Both the position numbers and the translations under genes were made by a program. From positions 4,525 through 68,524 of the forward strand of contig JAHDHL010000005.1 in assembly GCA_020631355.1 (NCBI GenBank): 64,000 nucleotides of DNA. Reading direction: 5' to 3'. The notes beneath the pieces were generated by a model. That model was not told where the DNA came from and searched no databases. It saw only the letters and a program-made list of their open reading frames with translations. Shown here one piece after another: positions 32,450 through 43,300 of the stretch; position 1 is the first letter of the stretch, and every line of letters starts with the position of its first letter. The stretch comes from Saprospiraceae bacterium (GTDB taxonomy: Bacteria > Bacteroidota > Bacteroidia > Chitinophagales > Saprospiraceae).

Positions 32450-34006
32450 TTATTTTACCCTTAATCGCTGTCCGATACTGATAATGTTATTGGTCAGACC
32501 ATTCAGACGTTTGATATCCGCAACCGAAGTATTGTATCGTTTGGATATGTTGTATAAGGTATCCCCTGAACCCACAGTATGGTACAATTGAGCACCTGGT
32601 TCTGTTGGTGATGGCGGTGTGGTAGGAACAGGAACCGTTATCACATCAGTTGGTGGACTCGGAGGTGTTGGTGCAGTTGGGTAGGGTGGTGTTACGATGT
32701 CCGGACCACTGGGATTTGGTGTGGTAGGAGACGGTGTAGTCGGTGTCGGTGGCGTTGGTGTTGTGGGAGGCGTGTAGGGTGCGGTATTGGTTGCTCCCTC
32801 TGTAATTTTCAGATAAGCCTGTGTCCTTTCCCTCATGTCAAATGCATTCACATTCGTTCTGATGACATCCACGATATTCTTTCCGTCACTTAAGTCATAC
32901 TTAGGCGGAGCATCAACAGGTGCTGCATCATCCGCAACGGGGTCCTTACTCGGATCCCTGAGTTTGATTCTGATGTTCTTACTGATTTTCCTTCTCAAGG
33001 ATAGCTTCTGTCCGAATGCGGGTTCAGTTCCAACAAACATCCTATTCTTCTTATAGAGTTGCTTGATTTTGATACCATACAATTGCGAAATGGAATACAT
33101 GGTTTCACCCGGCTTCACCTTATGGAATTCGTTATTACCTCTCCATTTTTTCTTTTTGGCTTGGAGATAGATTCTATCCCCCTCATTGAATGTAAGGGAA
33201 CCTCCCTCATACAACTCATTGAAGATGGTCACTTTCTTCGCTTTTACCCCGAAGAAATCCTCTATACTTGCAGGAGTATCGCCCTTTTGTGCAAAAATCA
33301 TTCGGATGCCATTATTGAGAATGACCTCGTTCTTGGAATAGTTCGATGGCAATGCTGGCCCCTCATTCACATTGGGTTTGGTCGGTCCCGTATTGGGTTG
33401 GGTTGCCACCAATGGCAACTCGAAGAAACCGGTTTGGTCGTATTCATATAATTTATTGGCCTCGATGATACCGATAAGCAATTGTGCATAACGAGGGTTC
33501 GTTGCATAACCTGATTTTTTCAACCCCTTGGCCCAAGCCCTGTAATCCCTGATATCCAAGTCGAAAAGAAAACCATAACGACTGACTTTCTTCGGATTGT
33601 GTAGGAATTCGGAATGTGCATAATAGGACTCCTCAGGTGTTTCGAATACTCTGAAACAGGATTTGACCAGATTACCATTGGTGTCATAATCATCATCCTT
33701 GAGGTAATAAGTTTCGCCATCCCATTGGCCACCACATTTCATACCGAAATGATTATTGGCCTCCCGGGCCAATGAACTTTTTCCATCACCTGATTCCAGT
33801 ATTCCCTGTGCTAACTTGATAGAGGCGGGAATTCCTGCACGGCCCATTTCAGCAATGGCAATATCCTTGTATCGTTGGATATAAGCTTTCCTTTCCGGAT
33901 TATACGGATTCAGGTAATCCGATTCGATGGTGTATTCCCTTGCATCCAATTGTAATGTTATGAAAACAATGGCAAAGGAGAGAAGTAATAAGGTTCTGTT
34001 CATCAT
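32450..34006 (-). CDS. Glucosaminidase with LysM domains (peptidoglycan hydrolase)
   Basis: 518 residues from ATG 34006 (the reading frame is open to 34045). A signal peptide ends near LQLDA. Residues ~30-175 form the FlgJ-type glucosaminidase domain, with the catalytic Glu in GILESGDGKSSLAREANNHF and with YGFLFDLDIRDYRAWAKGLK. Two LysM-like modules follow (about 230-285: MIFAQKGDTPASIEDFFGVK; about 295-340: KVKPGETMYSISQLYGIKIK). A Pro/Thr-rich linker and a last LysM at the end (HTVGSGDTLYNISKRYNTSV) complete the protein. It cuts peptidoglycan glycan strands in the periplasm and uses LysM to hold on to them. Confidence 0.93.
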   Translation of the reverse strand: MMNRTLLLLSFAIVFITLQLDAREYTIESDYLNPYNPERKAYIQRYKDIAIAEMGRAGIPASIKLAQGILESGDGKSSLAREANNHFGMKCGGQWDGETYYLKDDDYDTNGNLVKSCFRVFETPEESYYAHSEFLHNPKKVSRYGFLFDLDIRDYRAWAKGLKKSGYATNPRYAQLLIGIIEANKLYEYDQTGFFELPLVATQPNTGPTKPNVNEGPALPSNYSKNEVILNNGIRMIFAQKGDTPASIEDFFGVKAKKVTIFNELYEGGSLTFNEGDRIYLQAKKKKWRGNNEFHKVKPGETMYSISQLYGIKIKQLYKKNRMFVGTEPAFGQKLSLRRKISKNIRIKLRDPSKDPVADDAAPVDAPPKYDLSDGKNIVDVIRTNVNAFDMRERTQAYLKITEGATNTAPYTPPTTPTPPTPTTPSPTTPNPSGPDIVTPPYPTAPTPPSPPTDVITVPVPTTPPSPTEPGAQLYHTVGSGDTLYNISKRYNTSVADIKRLNGLTNNIISIGQRLRVK

Positions 34007-34072
34007 GGTAATATGGGTCTTTCTCTTAAAGTCGGTAATCTCCATGCTTTTTCTTCAAGCGTTTAGTAAAAC

Positions 34073-34080
34073 CAAAGTTA
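34073..34080 (-). promoter_or_regulatory. -7 box TAACTTTG before the glucosaminidase gene
   Basis: A perfect TAnnTTTG box on the minus strand, 67 bases before the ATG at 34006. No TTG at the expected -33 distance. Confidence 0.4.
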
Positions 34081-34253
34081 TAAAAGTAATTGTTAATCGC
34101 ATAATCCTACCATAGCAGTTGGTTTTTAACGCAGATTTTGGATGCTTATCCCTTAAAAATTCCCTTTCATCGAGTGATGGGGTCAGTACCTCTATTCAAT
34201 TCCCTAACTCTACTAATTCTTCTTAATTTTCAGCATCATAACGTACCCGTTCC

Positions 34254-35498
34254 ATGAATTCATTCGAAAATATAAGGTTGGCACTTCGATCCATCAGACA
34301 TAATCTACTGAGGAGTCTCATTACCCTGTCCATTATTGCCATTGGTATTGCCGCCTTGGTTGGAATTCTGACAGCATTGGATGTTCTACTGTTGAGCCTG
34401 TCTAGTAACCTATCGGATATGGGAGCCAATTCTTTCAATATCGAAAGGAAATATGAGGACCTCCAAGGGAATCGGAGAGGGAGACGAGCAAAGCGTTCCG
34501 CAGTGATTTCCTACGATCAGGCTACATCATTCAAGGAAAAGTATGATTATCCGAATGCGAAGGTCAGTTTGGCTTTGTTCTGTACATCCCTAGCCACAAT
34601 AAAACACAAGAGTGAAAAATCCAATCCCAATGTCAGTGTCTCAGGATGTGATGTCAACTATGTGAAGATGCGGGGGTACAAGATGGCTGCAGGCCGTATA
34701 TTCTCTGAGTCAGAAATAGAACACGGTTCGCACAAGGCCATGATTGGATGGGATATCTGTAAGCTCTTGTTCGATAGTAAACCTGAAAAGGCCATAGGAA
34801 AGTCCATTTCAAATGGAAATGTAAAATATAAGATTATCGGAGTAATGGAATCCAAGGGAAGTAGCATGAGTTCCAATGAGGACCGTATGATCTTGATTCC
34901 CCTGACGAATGCCGTTAGGTATTATGATAATCCTGACCGCTCCAGTTATGATGTATCCGTTTCCGTAAGTGATGCCATTGAAATGGAACCTGCAGAATCC
35001 ACAGCTATCGGAGTATTCCGAAATATCAGGGGATTGAAAGCGGGACAGGATAATGATTTTGAAATCTTCAAGAGTGATGGTATCATGGAGGTACTAAAGG
35101 AGAATACGGTTACGATCCGTATTTCAACCATATTCATTGGTCTGGCCACACTTTGCGGTGCTGCTATTGGTCTGATGAATATCATGCTGGTATCCGTAAC
35201 GGAAAGAACCCGGGAAATCGGGGTTTGTAAGGCTTTGGGAGCATCAAGACGTAATGTGTTATTACAATTCCTGACGGAGGCTGTATCCATTTCCATCCTT
35301 GGAGGAATCGTAGGTATCCTATTGGGAATACTGGCCGGTTTGGGCGTTGCCTATGCTTTGGGAGGGCAGTTTGTCATGCCTTGGAATTGGATTGCTCTGG
35401 GCTTTGGCTTGTGCTTTTTCGTAGGTGTGGTTTCTGGTTTGTATCCGGCTGCGAGGGCTAGTGCGCTAGATCCAATAGAGGCATTGAGGTATGAGTAG
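34254..35498 (+). CDS. ABC transporter permease of the MacB/FtsX type
   Basis: 414 residues. A first membrane helix (about 20-45: LITLSIIAIGIAALVGILTA) is followed by a periplasmic MacB_PCD domain (about 50-270). Three C-terminal membrane helices have the FtsX signature (TVTIRISTIFIGLATLCGAA, then the loop TERTREIGVCKALGASRRNV, and GLYPAARASALDPIEALRYE at the end). It forms the membrane half of a type VII ABC system, coupling cytoplasmic ATP hydrolysis to work in the periplasm, such as export or lipoprotein release. No ATPase gene is adjacent, so its partner is encoded elsewhere. The next gene starts 23 bases later. Confidence 0.93.
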   Translation: MNSFENIRLALRSIRHNLLRSLITLSIIAIGIAALVGILTALDVLLLSLSSNLSDMGANSFNIERKYEDLQGNRRGRRAKRSAVISYDQATSFKEKYDYPNAKVSLALFCTSLATIKHKSEKSNPNVSVSGCDVNYVKMRGYKMAAGRIFSESEIEHGSHKAMIGWDICKLLFDSKPEKAIGKSISNGNVKYKIIGVMESKGSSMSSNEDRMILIPLTNAVRYYDNPDRSSYDVSVSVSDAIEMEPAESTAIGVFRNIRGLKAGQDNDFEIFKSDGIMEVLKENTVTIRISTIFIGLATLCGAAIGLMNIMLVSVTERTREIGVCKALGASRRNVLLQFLTEAVSISILGGIVGILLGILAGLGVAYALGGQFVMPWNWIALGFGLCFFVGVVSGLYPAARASALDPIEALRYE

Positions 35499-35521
35499 GA
35501 AATTCAACTGATTCCAGTTTT

Positions 35522-36058
35522 ATGCAAGACCCCATTCTAGATGAGAAATATGCGAAAGAAGACCATCCCGAGGTAGTGAGTCAATCCGTTTTTATTTACT
35601 ATGCTGCGGATGAGATGGTTTTTTTGGGAATGTTGGGAGTGACTATTTGCCTCATTCTACTGGTTGTGAATTACTTTGATGTTGCCATGCCCATCCGGAT
35701 TTTGGGTAGCATATTCCTTCCGGTCGTTTTTCTTGTTGGTGTATTCTATTTTGTAAATAGAATCATTTCCACCAATACAAGGTATATCCTAAGGGAAGAT
35801 GGCTTATATATCGAAAATTGGGATAGAACCCTACTCATTCCCAATGAGCACATGCGATATGTGAATCAGGAGTTTATCCAATATACAGGTGGTGTAAAAG
35901 GAGGTTGGGCCAGATTTATCCAAAAACCATCTTGGTTGATTAATTTGGGATACTATGAAATCAATTCCAAAGGGAAACGGGTAACAAAAGAATATAGGTT
36001 AGGCCCATTTGACTGTCCTCCAGTCATGTATCCGATATTAAGGGAAAGGGTATCGTAA
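35522..36058 (+). CDS. Unknown two-helix membrane protein with PH-like domain
   Basis: 178 residues. Two adjacent membrane helices (about 30-75: FLGMLGVTICLILLVVNYFD, then ILGSIFLPVVFLVGVFYFVN) are followed by a beta-rich cytoplasmic part, TRYILREDGLYIENWDRTLL to the end. The strand pattern (Y-x-L-x-x-x-G-[IL]-x-[IV]) resembles the bacterial PH (bPH2) domains attached to membrane pairs. It directly follows the permease gene and is probably co-transcribed. No firm function. Confidence 0.65.
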   Translation: MQDPILDEKYAKEDHPEVVSQSVFIYYAADEMVFLGMLGVTICLILLVVNYFDVAMPIRILGSIFLPVVFLVGVFYFVNRIISTNTRYILREDGLYIENWDRTLLIPNEHMRYVNQEFIQYTGGVKGGWARFIQKPSWLINLGYYEINSKGKRVTKEYRLGPFDCPPVMYPILRERVS

Positions 36059-36067
36059 ACAGAATAA

Positions 36068-36104
36068 GACAAGGCGGTAGAATATTTTATTCTACCGCCT
36101 TGTC
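36068..36104. terminator. Bidirectional terminator
   Basis: A perfect 17-bp stem (GACAAGGCGGTAGAATA and its complement) with loop TTT, between the converging genes ending at 36058 and 36133. Confidence 0.88.
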
Positions 36105-36132
36105 TCTCTAATAGTTTAAGGTATCAAACGCC

Positions 36133-37258
36133 TTATCTGACAATCATCAACTTCTTCACTTCTCGATACTTCCCATAATCAACATGAACCAAGTATGTAC
36201 CCGGTGCATATGTATCCACGGGTATGATGAGATTTGATTCATTATTTTTTAATTCATGTGAAGAAAGAAGCTTGCCTACCAAATTCGTTATCCTTATCTG
36301 AGTATCCTGCTGATTGGTTCCTGTAAGGCTGATGGAAACCTCATCCGTTGTAGGATTGGGAGTGATTTCGAAACTGACATCCTTGTTCAATTCTGTGGTA
36401 CTTACGGATACACCGGTTTGTATACGAGCTTCGTAGGAGAATAGTTTTTCTGTTCCCATGTATACTTCAGGCATGGATACAACGATGAAAAAGACATCTG
36501 TATCTTCGGGAGTCAGACTAAGGGCAAGGGATCCTTCTTGGTCACTTAGAACTTCCATCGGGAATATGGTCGTACCCGTAACATTATTCTGTACAACGAC
36601 CACACCCTCGAAATAGGAATTATCTTGTTCATTACTCAGTGGGTTTCCCTTATATTCGAATTGATATGTCTGATTGATGTTATTATTCAATTTGAATGTA
36701 TTGAATGCCCAAGCAGCAGTAACGACCGAATCGGGAGGAGTTATCCAACCATTGGTTCCATCATTGGTGAATTCAGCCACATATTTTTTGTCATCTGCAA
36801 GGTCTGCAATATTTTCCCATTCCAATAGGGCTAATTCGGTTTGGATACTTGGTATGAATTGGAATCCATCCAACATGTCTGCAATCCAATTCTTGAAATG
36901 TGATCTGAATGTGGAAAGGCCTACTGACTCAACAATGAACTCCTGGGGTGTCAGATTCGTATTGGCTGTGAAACCACCCGAAATATTATTCCTGGGCACA
37001 CCCAAAGCTTCCGTGAGGTAGAAAAGTAAATAGCCAAGTCCGTATTGATGATTTTCCCTTTGCCAGTTCTGAGGGTGATGATCCGGTCTGTTATCCCATC
37101 CATACCATAAGGGAACCTGTGGGATTCTAACCAGGATTTATAGAGGAACTAGCTAGTTGGACATTGAATTCCTGACAGTTTTGGGCTTGTATGGTACTAA
37201 ATGAAAGGAATATTAGGAGTATAAATGTCCCATTACAAAAAAGGTTACTTCTTGACAT
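36133..37258 (-). pseudogene. Decayed DUF6055-type T9SS cargo gene
   Basis: The gene is broken into two pieces. The first (37258 to 37127) is a complete start: ATG, signal peptide (LLIFLSFSTIQAQ) and ~20 mature residues, ending at a TAG. The second is open from 37137 to 36133 in another frame. It begins with a conserved-looking stretch (VPLWYGWDNRPDHHPQNW, then HQYGLGYLLFYLTEALGVPR) that has no start of its own except a TTG at 37005. It continues through a beta-domain and ends in a T9SS type A sorting domain (FEITPNPTTDEVSISL to the end). The two pieces overlap by 11 bases. Because relatives have a long catalytic-like region between these parts, a deletion as well as a frameshift is likely. 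Confidence 0.75.
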
Positions 37259-37378
37259 AAAAGATAATTTAATTAGAAAGGGAAACCTTTCTATATATAC
37301 TTGGGACAAAACAAATATAACTACAAAATGCAATATCCACAACCTTGACTTCGTTTTTCTGTCTTTGGAAACAAAGGG

Positions 37379-37386
37379 TATTTTTG
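37379..37386 (+). promoter_or_regulatory. -7 box TATTTTTG before the PBP1A gene
   Basis: Perfect TAnnTTTG, 44 bases before the PBP1A ATG. No TTG at the right distance, so this is tentative. Confidence 0.4.
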
Positions 37387-37430
37387 TAGTATTAGACAGA
37401 ACCATACTTTCTGTACCAACCTAAGACATC

Positions 37431-39911
37431 ATGACAAAGGAGGAAATCAAAACTTATTTGATAGAGCATCAGGAACAGATTGTTTTCTGGTGTAAGTTAA
37501 TAGGAGGAGGAATACTAGCGATATTCTTGTCACTTCTTTTATTCATCAATAGTGTAAGTTTGGGGTGCTTTGGAAAGTTGCCCACAACCAAGCAACTGAC
37601 ATCCATCAATAATCTTGTAGCTTCTGAAATTTACTCATCTGACGGCGTACTTCTGGGTAAATATTATAGGGAGAACAGAACCAATTCTTCCTTGGAGGCG
37701 ATTTCACCTGTGGTGGTTGATGCATTAATCGCAACGGAGGATGCCCGTTTTTATGAGCATTCAGGAGTTGATTTTTTGTCTTTGTTCAGGGTGTTTTTCA
37801 AAACCATACTAGGAGGTGATGAAAGTTCTGGTGGTGGAAGTACCTTGAGCCAACAATTAACCAAAAACCTATATCCTCGTTCGAATACATTACTCGTTTC
37901 CAAGGTCAAGGAAATGCTAACGGCCAAGCGATTGGAAAAGGTCTATACCAAGGAGGAGCTACTGACACTTTATCTCAATACCGTCTCTTTCGGAGAAGAA
38001 GTCTATGGTATCGGAGTGGCGTCCGAACGTTATTTTAATACTTCGCCCGATAAGCTTAAGACAGAACAGGCAGCCGTTCTGATTGGTATGCTGAAAGCCA
38101 CTTCCTATTACAACCCAAGGAACTTTCCAGAAAGGGCATTGACCCGTCGTAATGTAGTTTTGAAACAAATGTTGACCTATGAGAAGATCAACCAATCTAC
38201 TTATGATAGTTTGTCCCAAGTACCATTGGATATTGATTATAACCTCATTTCAACCAATGAGGGATTGGCACCTTATTTTCGTGAACATCTTCGCGCGGAA
38301 CTAAAGGAGTGGATTGCCACCCAAAAAAAGCCCGATGGTACTGCCTATGATCTTTATACGGATGGACTCAAAATCAGAACCACCATTCACTCCAAGATGC
38401 AGGCCTACGCAGAAGAAGCGGTGAGGGAACATCTGACTGCATTGCAGAAATCCTTTGATAATCATTGGAAAGATGGAAAACCATGGGGAGACGACAGAGT
38501 CATAGACAAAGCCATGAAACGGACGCGGCGGTACAAGATACTCAAGGAAGAAGGAAAGACGGATTCTCAAATCAAGAAGAATTTTAATGAACCAGTATCC
38601 ATGTCCATTCTGGATTGGGAAAAAGGAGCGGTAGAAAAGGAAATGAGTCCATTGGATTCACTTCGTTATTACTATTGTTTACTGAATACCGGATTTTTGG
38701 TCATGGAACCTTCCACCGGAGCCATCAGGGCATGGGTCGGTGGCTCGAATTATAAGTATTTTAAGTACGACCATGTAAAGTCCAAGAGACAGGTAGGTTC
38801 TACTTTCAAACCCTTAGTCTATGCTACGGCCCTTCAGAAAGGATACCAACCTTGTGATTATTTCTATAATAGGAATACCATCTACACGGATTATGATAAT
38901 TGGGAGCCGAGGAATTCCGATGGTGTATATGGTGGCCTCTTGAGTATGGAGGGGGGATTGATGAACTCCGTGAATACCATTACAGTAGACCTCATCATGA
39001 GAACAGGAACGAGGGATGTCATTAATCTGGCCCAGAAAATGGGAATCAAGAGCCATATTCCTGATGTTCCTTCCATTGCTTTGGGTAGTGCGGATATTTC
39101 CTTGTATGAAATGTTGCAGGTGTATGGCACACTTTCCAATAAGGGAATGCACGTCAAACCTAAGTATCTAGTAAGTGTAGAGGATGCCAATGGCAATCTG
39201 ATTGGTGAGTTCCTACCCAAGACTGAAGCTGAAATGGCAGCGGATACCACACGGGTGCTTTCAGAACATGAAGCCCTGATTATGACTGATATCCTAAGGT
39301 CAGTAGTGGACTCCGGTACTGCCAAACGACTGAGGTGGAAATATGATTTTAGGAATCAGATAGCAGGAAAAACAGGAACAACCCAAGCACAGGCCGATGG
39401 TTGGTTCATGGGGTATACACCCAATTTGGTAGCAGGTGTATGGGTCGGTGCGGAAGATCCGAAAGTCCACTTCAGGGATATCTCCTTGGGACAAGGTGCG
39501 AATATGGCCTTGCCCATCTGGGCTGAATTCATGAAACGGGTGTATAAGGATCCGGAATTCAAATCCATGGAAAAGGACACATTCCAGACTCTACCAGAGG
39601 AGATTGCGTGGAATATGGAATGTCCGCCCAAAATCACCGAGGAAGAATATTATTATCTCCAGAATCAGTTTGTGATACAGGACACTTATATCACCTATGA
39701 TGATAGCTCGTCTTTTGATGTTCAGGATATTTTTGATGTTCCGGATAGGATATTCAATGAAAAACCCCAACGCAATACCAATCGTCGGACCAAGGAGGAA
39801 GCTCGTAAGGAAAGAGAAAAAGCATTGAAGAAAGCCAATAAGGCCAGGAAAAGAGCTGAACGGAAAAAGAAAAGGAAGAAATTCTTTGACAATTTGTTCA
39901 ATCGGAAATAG
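37431..39911 (+). CDS. Class A penicillin-binding protein 1A
   Basis: 826 residues. One N-terminal membrane helix (about 20-42). The GT51 transglycosylase is at about 60-260: ATEDARFYEHSGVDFLSLFR with catalytic Glu103, GGGSTLSQQLTKNL. The transpeptidase (about 415-690) has GSTFK with Ser457 and Lys460, SVN at 513-515 and KTGTT at 647-651. The tail is highly basic (RKRAERKKKRKKF). It polymerises glycan strands and crosslinks peptides at the cytoplasmic membrane. No outer-membrane lipoprotein activator is nearby. A single-gene unit or with the small gene at 39975. Confidence 0.95.
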   Translation: MTKEEIKTYLIEHQEQIVFWCKLIGGGILAIFLSLLLFINSVSLGCFGKLPTTKQLTSINNLVASEIYSSDGVLLGKYYRENRTNSSLEAISPVVVDALIATEDARFYEHSGVDFLSLFRVFFKTILGGDESSGGGSTLSQQLTKNLYPRSNTLLVSKVKEMLTAKRLEKVYTKEELLTLYLNTVSFGEEVYGIGVASERYFNTSPDKLKTEQAAVLIGMLKATSYYNPRNFPERALTRRNVVLKQMLTYEKINQSTYDSLSQVPLDIDYNLISTNEGLAPYFREHLRAELKEWIATQKKPDGTAYDLYTDGLKIRTTIHSKMQAYAEEAVREHLTALQKSFDNHWKDGKPWGDDRVIDKAMKRTRRYKILKEEGKTDSQIKKNFNEPVSMSILDWEKGAVEKEMSPLDSLRYYYCLLNTGFLVMEPSTGAIRAWVGGSNYKYFKYDHVKSKRQVGSTFKPLVYATALQKGYQPCDYFYNRNTIYTDYDNWEPRNSDGVYGGLLSMEGGLMNSVNTITVDLIMRTGTRDVINLAQKMGIKSHIPDVPSIALGSADISLYEMLQVYGTLSNKGMHVKPKYLVSVEDANGNLIGEFLPKTEAEMAADTTRVLSEHEALIMTDILRSVVDSGTAKRLRWKYDFRNQIAGKTGTTQAQADGWFMGYTPNLVAGVWVGAEDPKVHFRDISLGQGANMALPIWAEFMKRVYKDPEFKSMEKDTFQTLPEEIAWNMECPPKITEEEYYYLQNQFVIQDTYITYDDSSSFDVQDIFDVPDRIFNEKPQRNTNRRTKEEARKEREKALKKANKARKRAERKKKRKKFFDNLFNRK

Positions 39912-39974
39912 TCATTGGTATTGAAAAGTACTAGGATGAAATTATGGTTAGCTTATCTATTCAAAAAATGATTT

Positions 39975-40202
39975 ATGTTGGATTTTATAAGGAATATGAA
40001 CTTTGGATGGATACTTATTTTTTTAGGGTTCCTTATGATCATTTCTGGTTTTTCGATGATTGATGATGAAACTAGAGAGAAAACTTTCCTTTGTTTCGAT
40101 AGAGGATGTATTTATGTCCAAGGAGTTTCATGTATTGTGTTTGGTATATTTACTATAATCATAAGTATCTATCAAATGTTAAGGTATCGTATAATGAAGT
40201 AG
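39975..40202 (+). CDS. Small two-helix membrane protein
   Basis: 75 residues. Helix 1 is about 11-28 (GWILIFLGFLMIISGFSM), then an acidic loop with two cysteines (TREKTFLCFDRGCIY), helix 2 about 48-66, and a basic end (RYRIMK). Small but with good membrane topology and a terminator right after. Unknown function; 63 bases after the PBP1A gene, so possibly transcribed with it. Confidence 0.55.
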   Translation: MLDFIRNMNFGWILIFLGFLMIISGFSMIDDETREKTFLCFDRGCIYVQGVSCIVFGIFTIIISIYQMLRYRIMK

Positions 40203-40280
40203 TCATATGCTCCATTTGTAAAATAATATTGTTGCAGATGAATGAATAATCATCTACTACCCAACACCTGTAATAAAATA

Positions 40281-40318
40281 AGAACGGCAGCAATTCTTTT
40301 TGGAATTGCTGCCGTTCT
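40281..40318. terminator. Bidirectional terminator
   Basis: A perfect 16-bp stem (AGAACGGCAGCAATTC and its complement) with a 6-base loop, between the converging genes ending at 40202 and 40341. Confidence 0.9.
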
Positions 40319-40340
40319 CAATATCATATCCAATAATGAA

Positions 40341-43300
40341 TTAGTGGATGACCACTTTCTTTACATCCTGTCCGTTTTGGTCGGATAGTCTGACAAGGTA
40401 TGTTCCCCTTGGAAGATGATCCAAGTCGAATCCAACGACTTGCTGACCTTGTGGTACTGATATCGATTGGACATTCCTACCCAATAAATCCATTACCTCG
40501 ATTTGTAATTCGTCATTCAGGTATCCCTCCAATTTGATAGCGAATTGACCATTGTTAGGATTCGGTAAAATACTCCAAGCATTCACACTGGCTATATCCT
40601 CCACTCCCACAAGAATGACCTCCACGGTTTGTGTGAATACATCTGTACCACAATCATCCGAAATGGTCAGTGTAACGGTATAATTACCCGTTGCACTATA
40701 AGTATGAGTTGGATTCATATCATTGCTTGAATTACCATCTCCGAAATCCCAGGTATAGGTTGTGTTTCCGGAAGTATTGGAACTATTCGTGAAGTCGAAT
40801 ACGCCATTGTCACCATCATAACTGAATCCTGCTTCGGACTCCGGTAAAACCGTGATGTAATTATTCTCTTGTAATGAATTATTACCCGCTCCATTAACAA
40901 CTACCAGGGATACGTTGTAAGTACCGGAAGTATTGAATGTAATACTTGGATTCTGATCGTTCGATGTCAGATTTTCAGGACCACTGAATACCCATGACCA
41001 ACTGGTTGGATTACCAGTGGATTGGTCGCTGAAATTCACGGTGAATGGTGTACATCCTGTCGTTGCATCCGCACTGAAAGCAGCTGTTGGTGCGACGACC
41101 TGTACCTCACCACATGTCGTAGTGAATCTCATATTATCCACGAATAGGTTATTACTGTAACCATTCACTGTTTCCAGTTTCAATCTGATATTGGATTGAT
41201 TATCATATACACTCAAATCAAGGCTGATACAATCCGAACCATAATTACCATCAAAGCACCAATCCGATGTAAGGGTCGGAATGAAGTTCAATGTGGTAGC
41301 TTCCCTTGTGGCGAAGTTTCCTGAACCATTATCTGAATCAGAGAAGATTTGGTTATAGTTATTACCACCATCCGTTGAGATGTAGATATTCAGTTGGTCG
41401 GTGTAATCATTATTGTACTTCGCATAGGCATAATCCATTTCAAAACGGACATTCGTTCTGCCAGCAAAGTCGATAACAGGAGAAACCAATTCATCCAGTT
41501 GACCAATTTGGTCGTACTCATAATGATTGATATAATACGCTTGGGAACCGGATTGCGTACCACCCACGGCAATCTTTTCCCATCCCAGACCACCGTCAGG
41601 ATTATTGACGGTCCAATCATCCACTCCCTCGAAATCCTCGATGTAGAATGTATGTGTGGCATTCTCATCAATAACGATATAGGCATTGAGGGTCTTCGTA
41701 TCCGAACCACCGGAATTCGAAGTGGTCAATGTAACATCATAGGTTCCTTCAGTTGAGTAGGTAACGACCGGATTGGCATCCGTGGAAGTATTCGGCGTAC
41801 CACCCTGGAATGTCCATGACCAACTGGTTGGCATAGGATTACCATAGGAAAGGTCAGTGAATTGGACACTGGTACCTTCGCAACCACTGGTGATATCAGC
41901 CATGAAATCCGTAGTAGGTGCTCCCGGAGGAATGAAACAATTACTGCTCAATCTGATATTATCCAAATATAAATTATTACCATAATCATTCACATTCTCG
42001 AATTTCAATACAATATTGGACATGTTATCATAAGCGGATAAATCCAATGTTGGACAACTGGCACCCACTTGTCCACCGTAACACCAATCATCTATTGAGC
42101 TAGGAATGAATTGTGCTTGGGTTGTGGTATTGGTAGCAAAACTACCTGTACCATCTTCCGCATTCTGATAAATTCTGGAATAGGTACTACCACCATCAGA
42201 TGAGATATAAATGACCAATGAATCCGCATAATCCTGGGAATATCTTCTATGTGCATAGTCAAAGTCGAGGGTGATATTGCTTCTACCTGAGAAATCAAGT
42301 ACCGGCGAAACCAAACCATCCCTTTGGCCTTGTGCTTCGTAATTATAATTGTCGAGACCGGCTGCATTGGCACCACCTTGGGTTCCGCCTACAGTCCAAA
42401 GATCCCATGTAACGGCATTATCAGGATTATCTGTGGTCCAATTACCCAATCCACCCTCAAAATCCTCATTGAAGAAGACTTCTGTTCCGTCAACACCGAC
42501 TACGATATATCCGGTCTCCATTTTGGTATCGGAACCATATTGATTGGTTACGGTCAGGGTTACATCGTAAGTTCCTACGTTGGGATAGGTGACCAAAGGA
42601 TTCTGGTCTGTGGAAACATTTGGTGTACCTCCCGGGAATGACCATGACCATGAGGTAGGACTAAAGATGGAGAAGTCGGTGAATTGCACCGTTACACCAG
42701 GGCATTGTTGTCCTTGATTATCTGCTGAGAAATTCGCCACAGGCGGATTTGTAGGATTGGAACATTGTAGTGCTAGGTGCGCATTGATTCTTCCCGCACC
42801 CAACTGGCTAATGAAACTTGGGTTTTGGGAATCAATGTTATCTGCCGTATTGGTGATGCAGAATTCAATGTCATCCGGAGATAGGGAACCATCATAGGAT
42901 TTTAATAAACCACAAAGGCCCGCTACCATTGGACAAGCCATGGAAGTTCCGTCATAGACTTGGTATGAGGTAGCAGAAGTCGCTACCGTACTTAGGATTT
43001 GTGAACCCGGAGCACTGATGTCTATCCAGGAACCATAATTGGAAAAACTGGATTTTTGGTCGCCCTGATTGGTTGAAGCGACACTGATGACAAAGTTGTA
43101 TCCGGCTGGATAGAATGTTTGTGAAGAATTATCATTACCCGCAGCAGCCACTAGGGTGATACCCATTCCATGAGCTTGGTTGAATACATTCTGGGCTGTC
43201 TGGGATGCTTGTGGGCCTCCCCAACTCATACTGATGACATCCGCTCCTGCAGCCATGGCATATGCCACACCTTCGTATCCGTTTTCCACGAATTGGGGAT

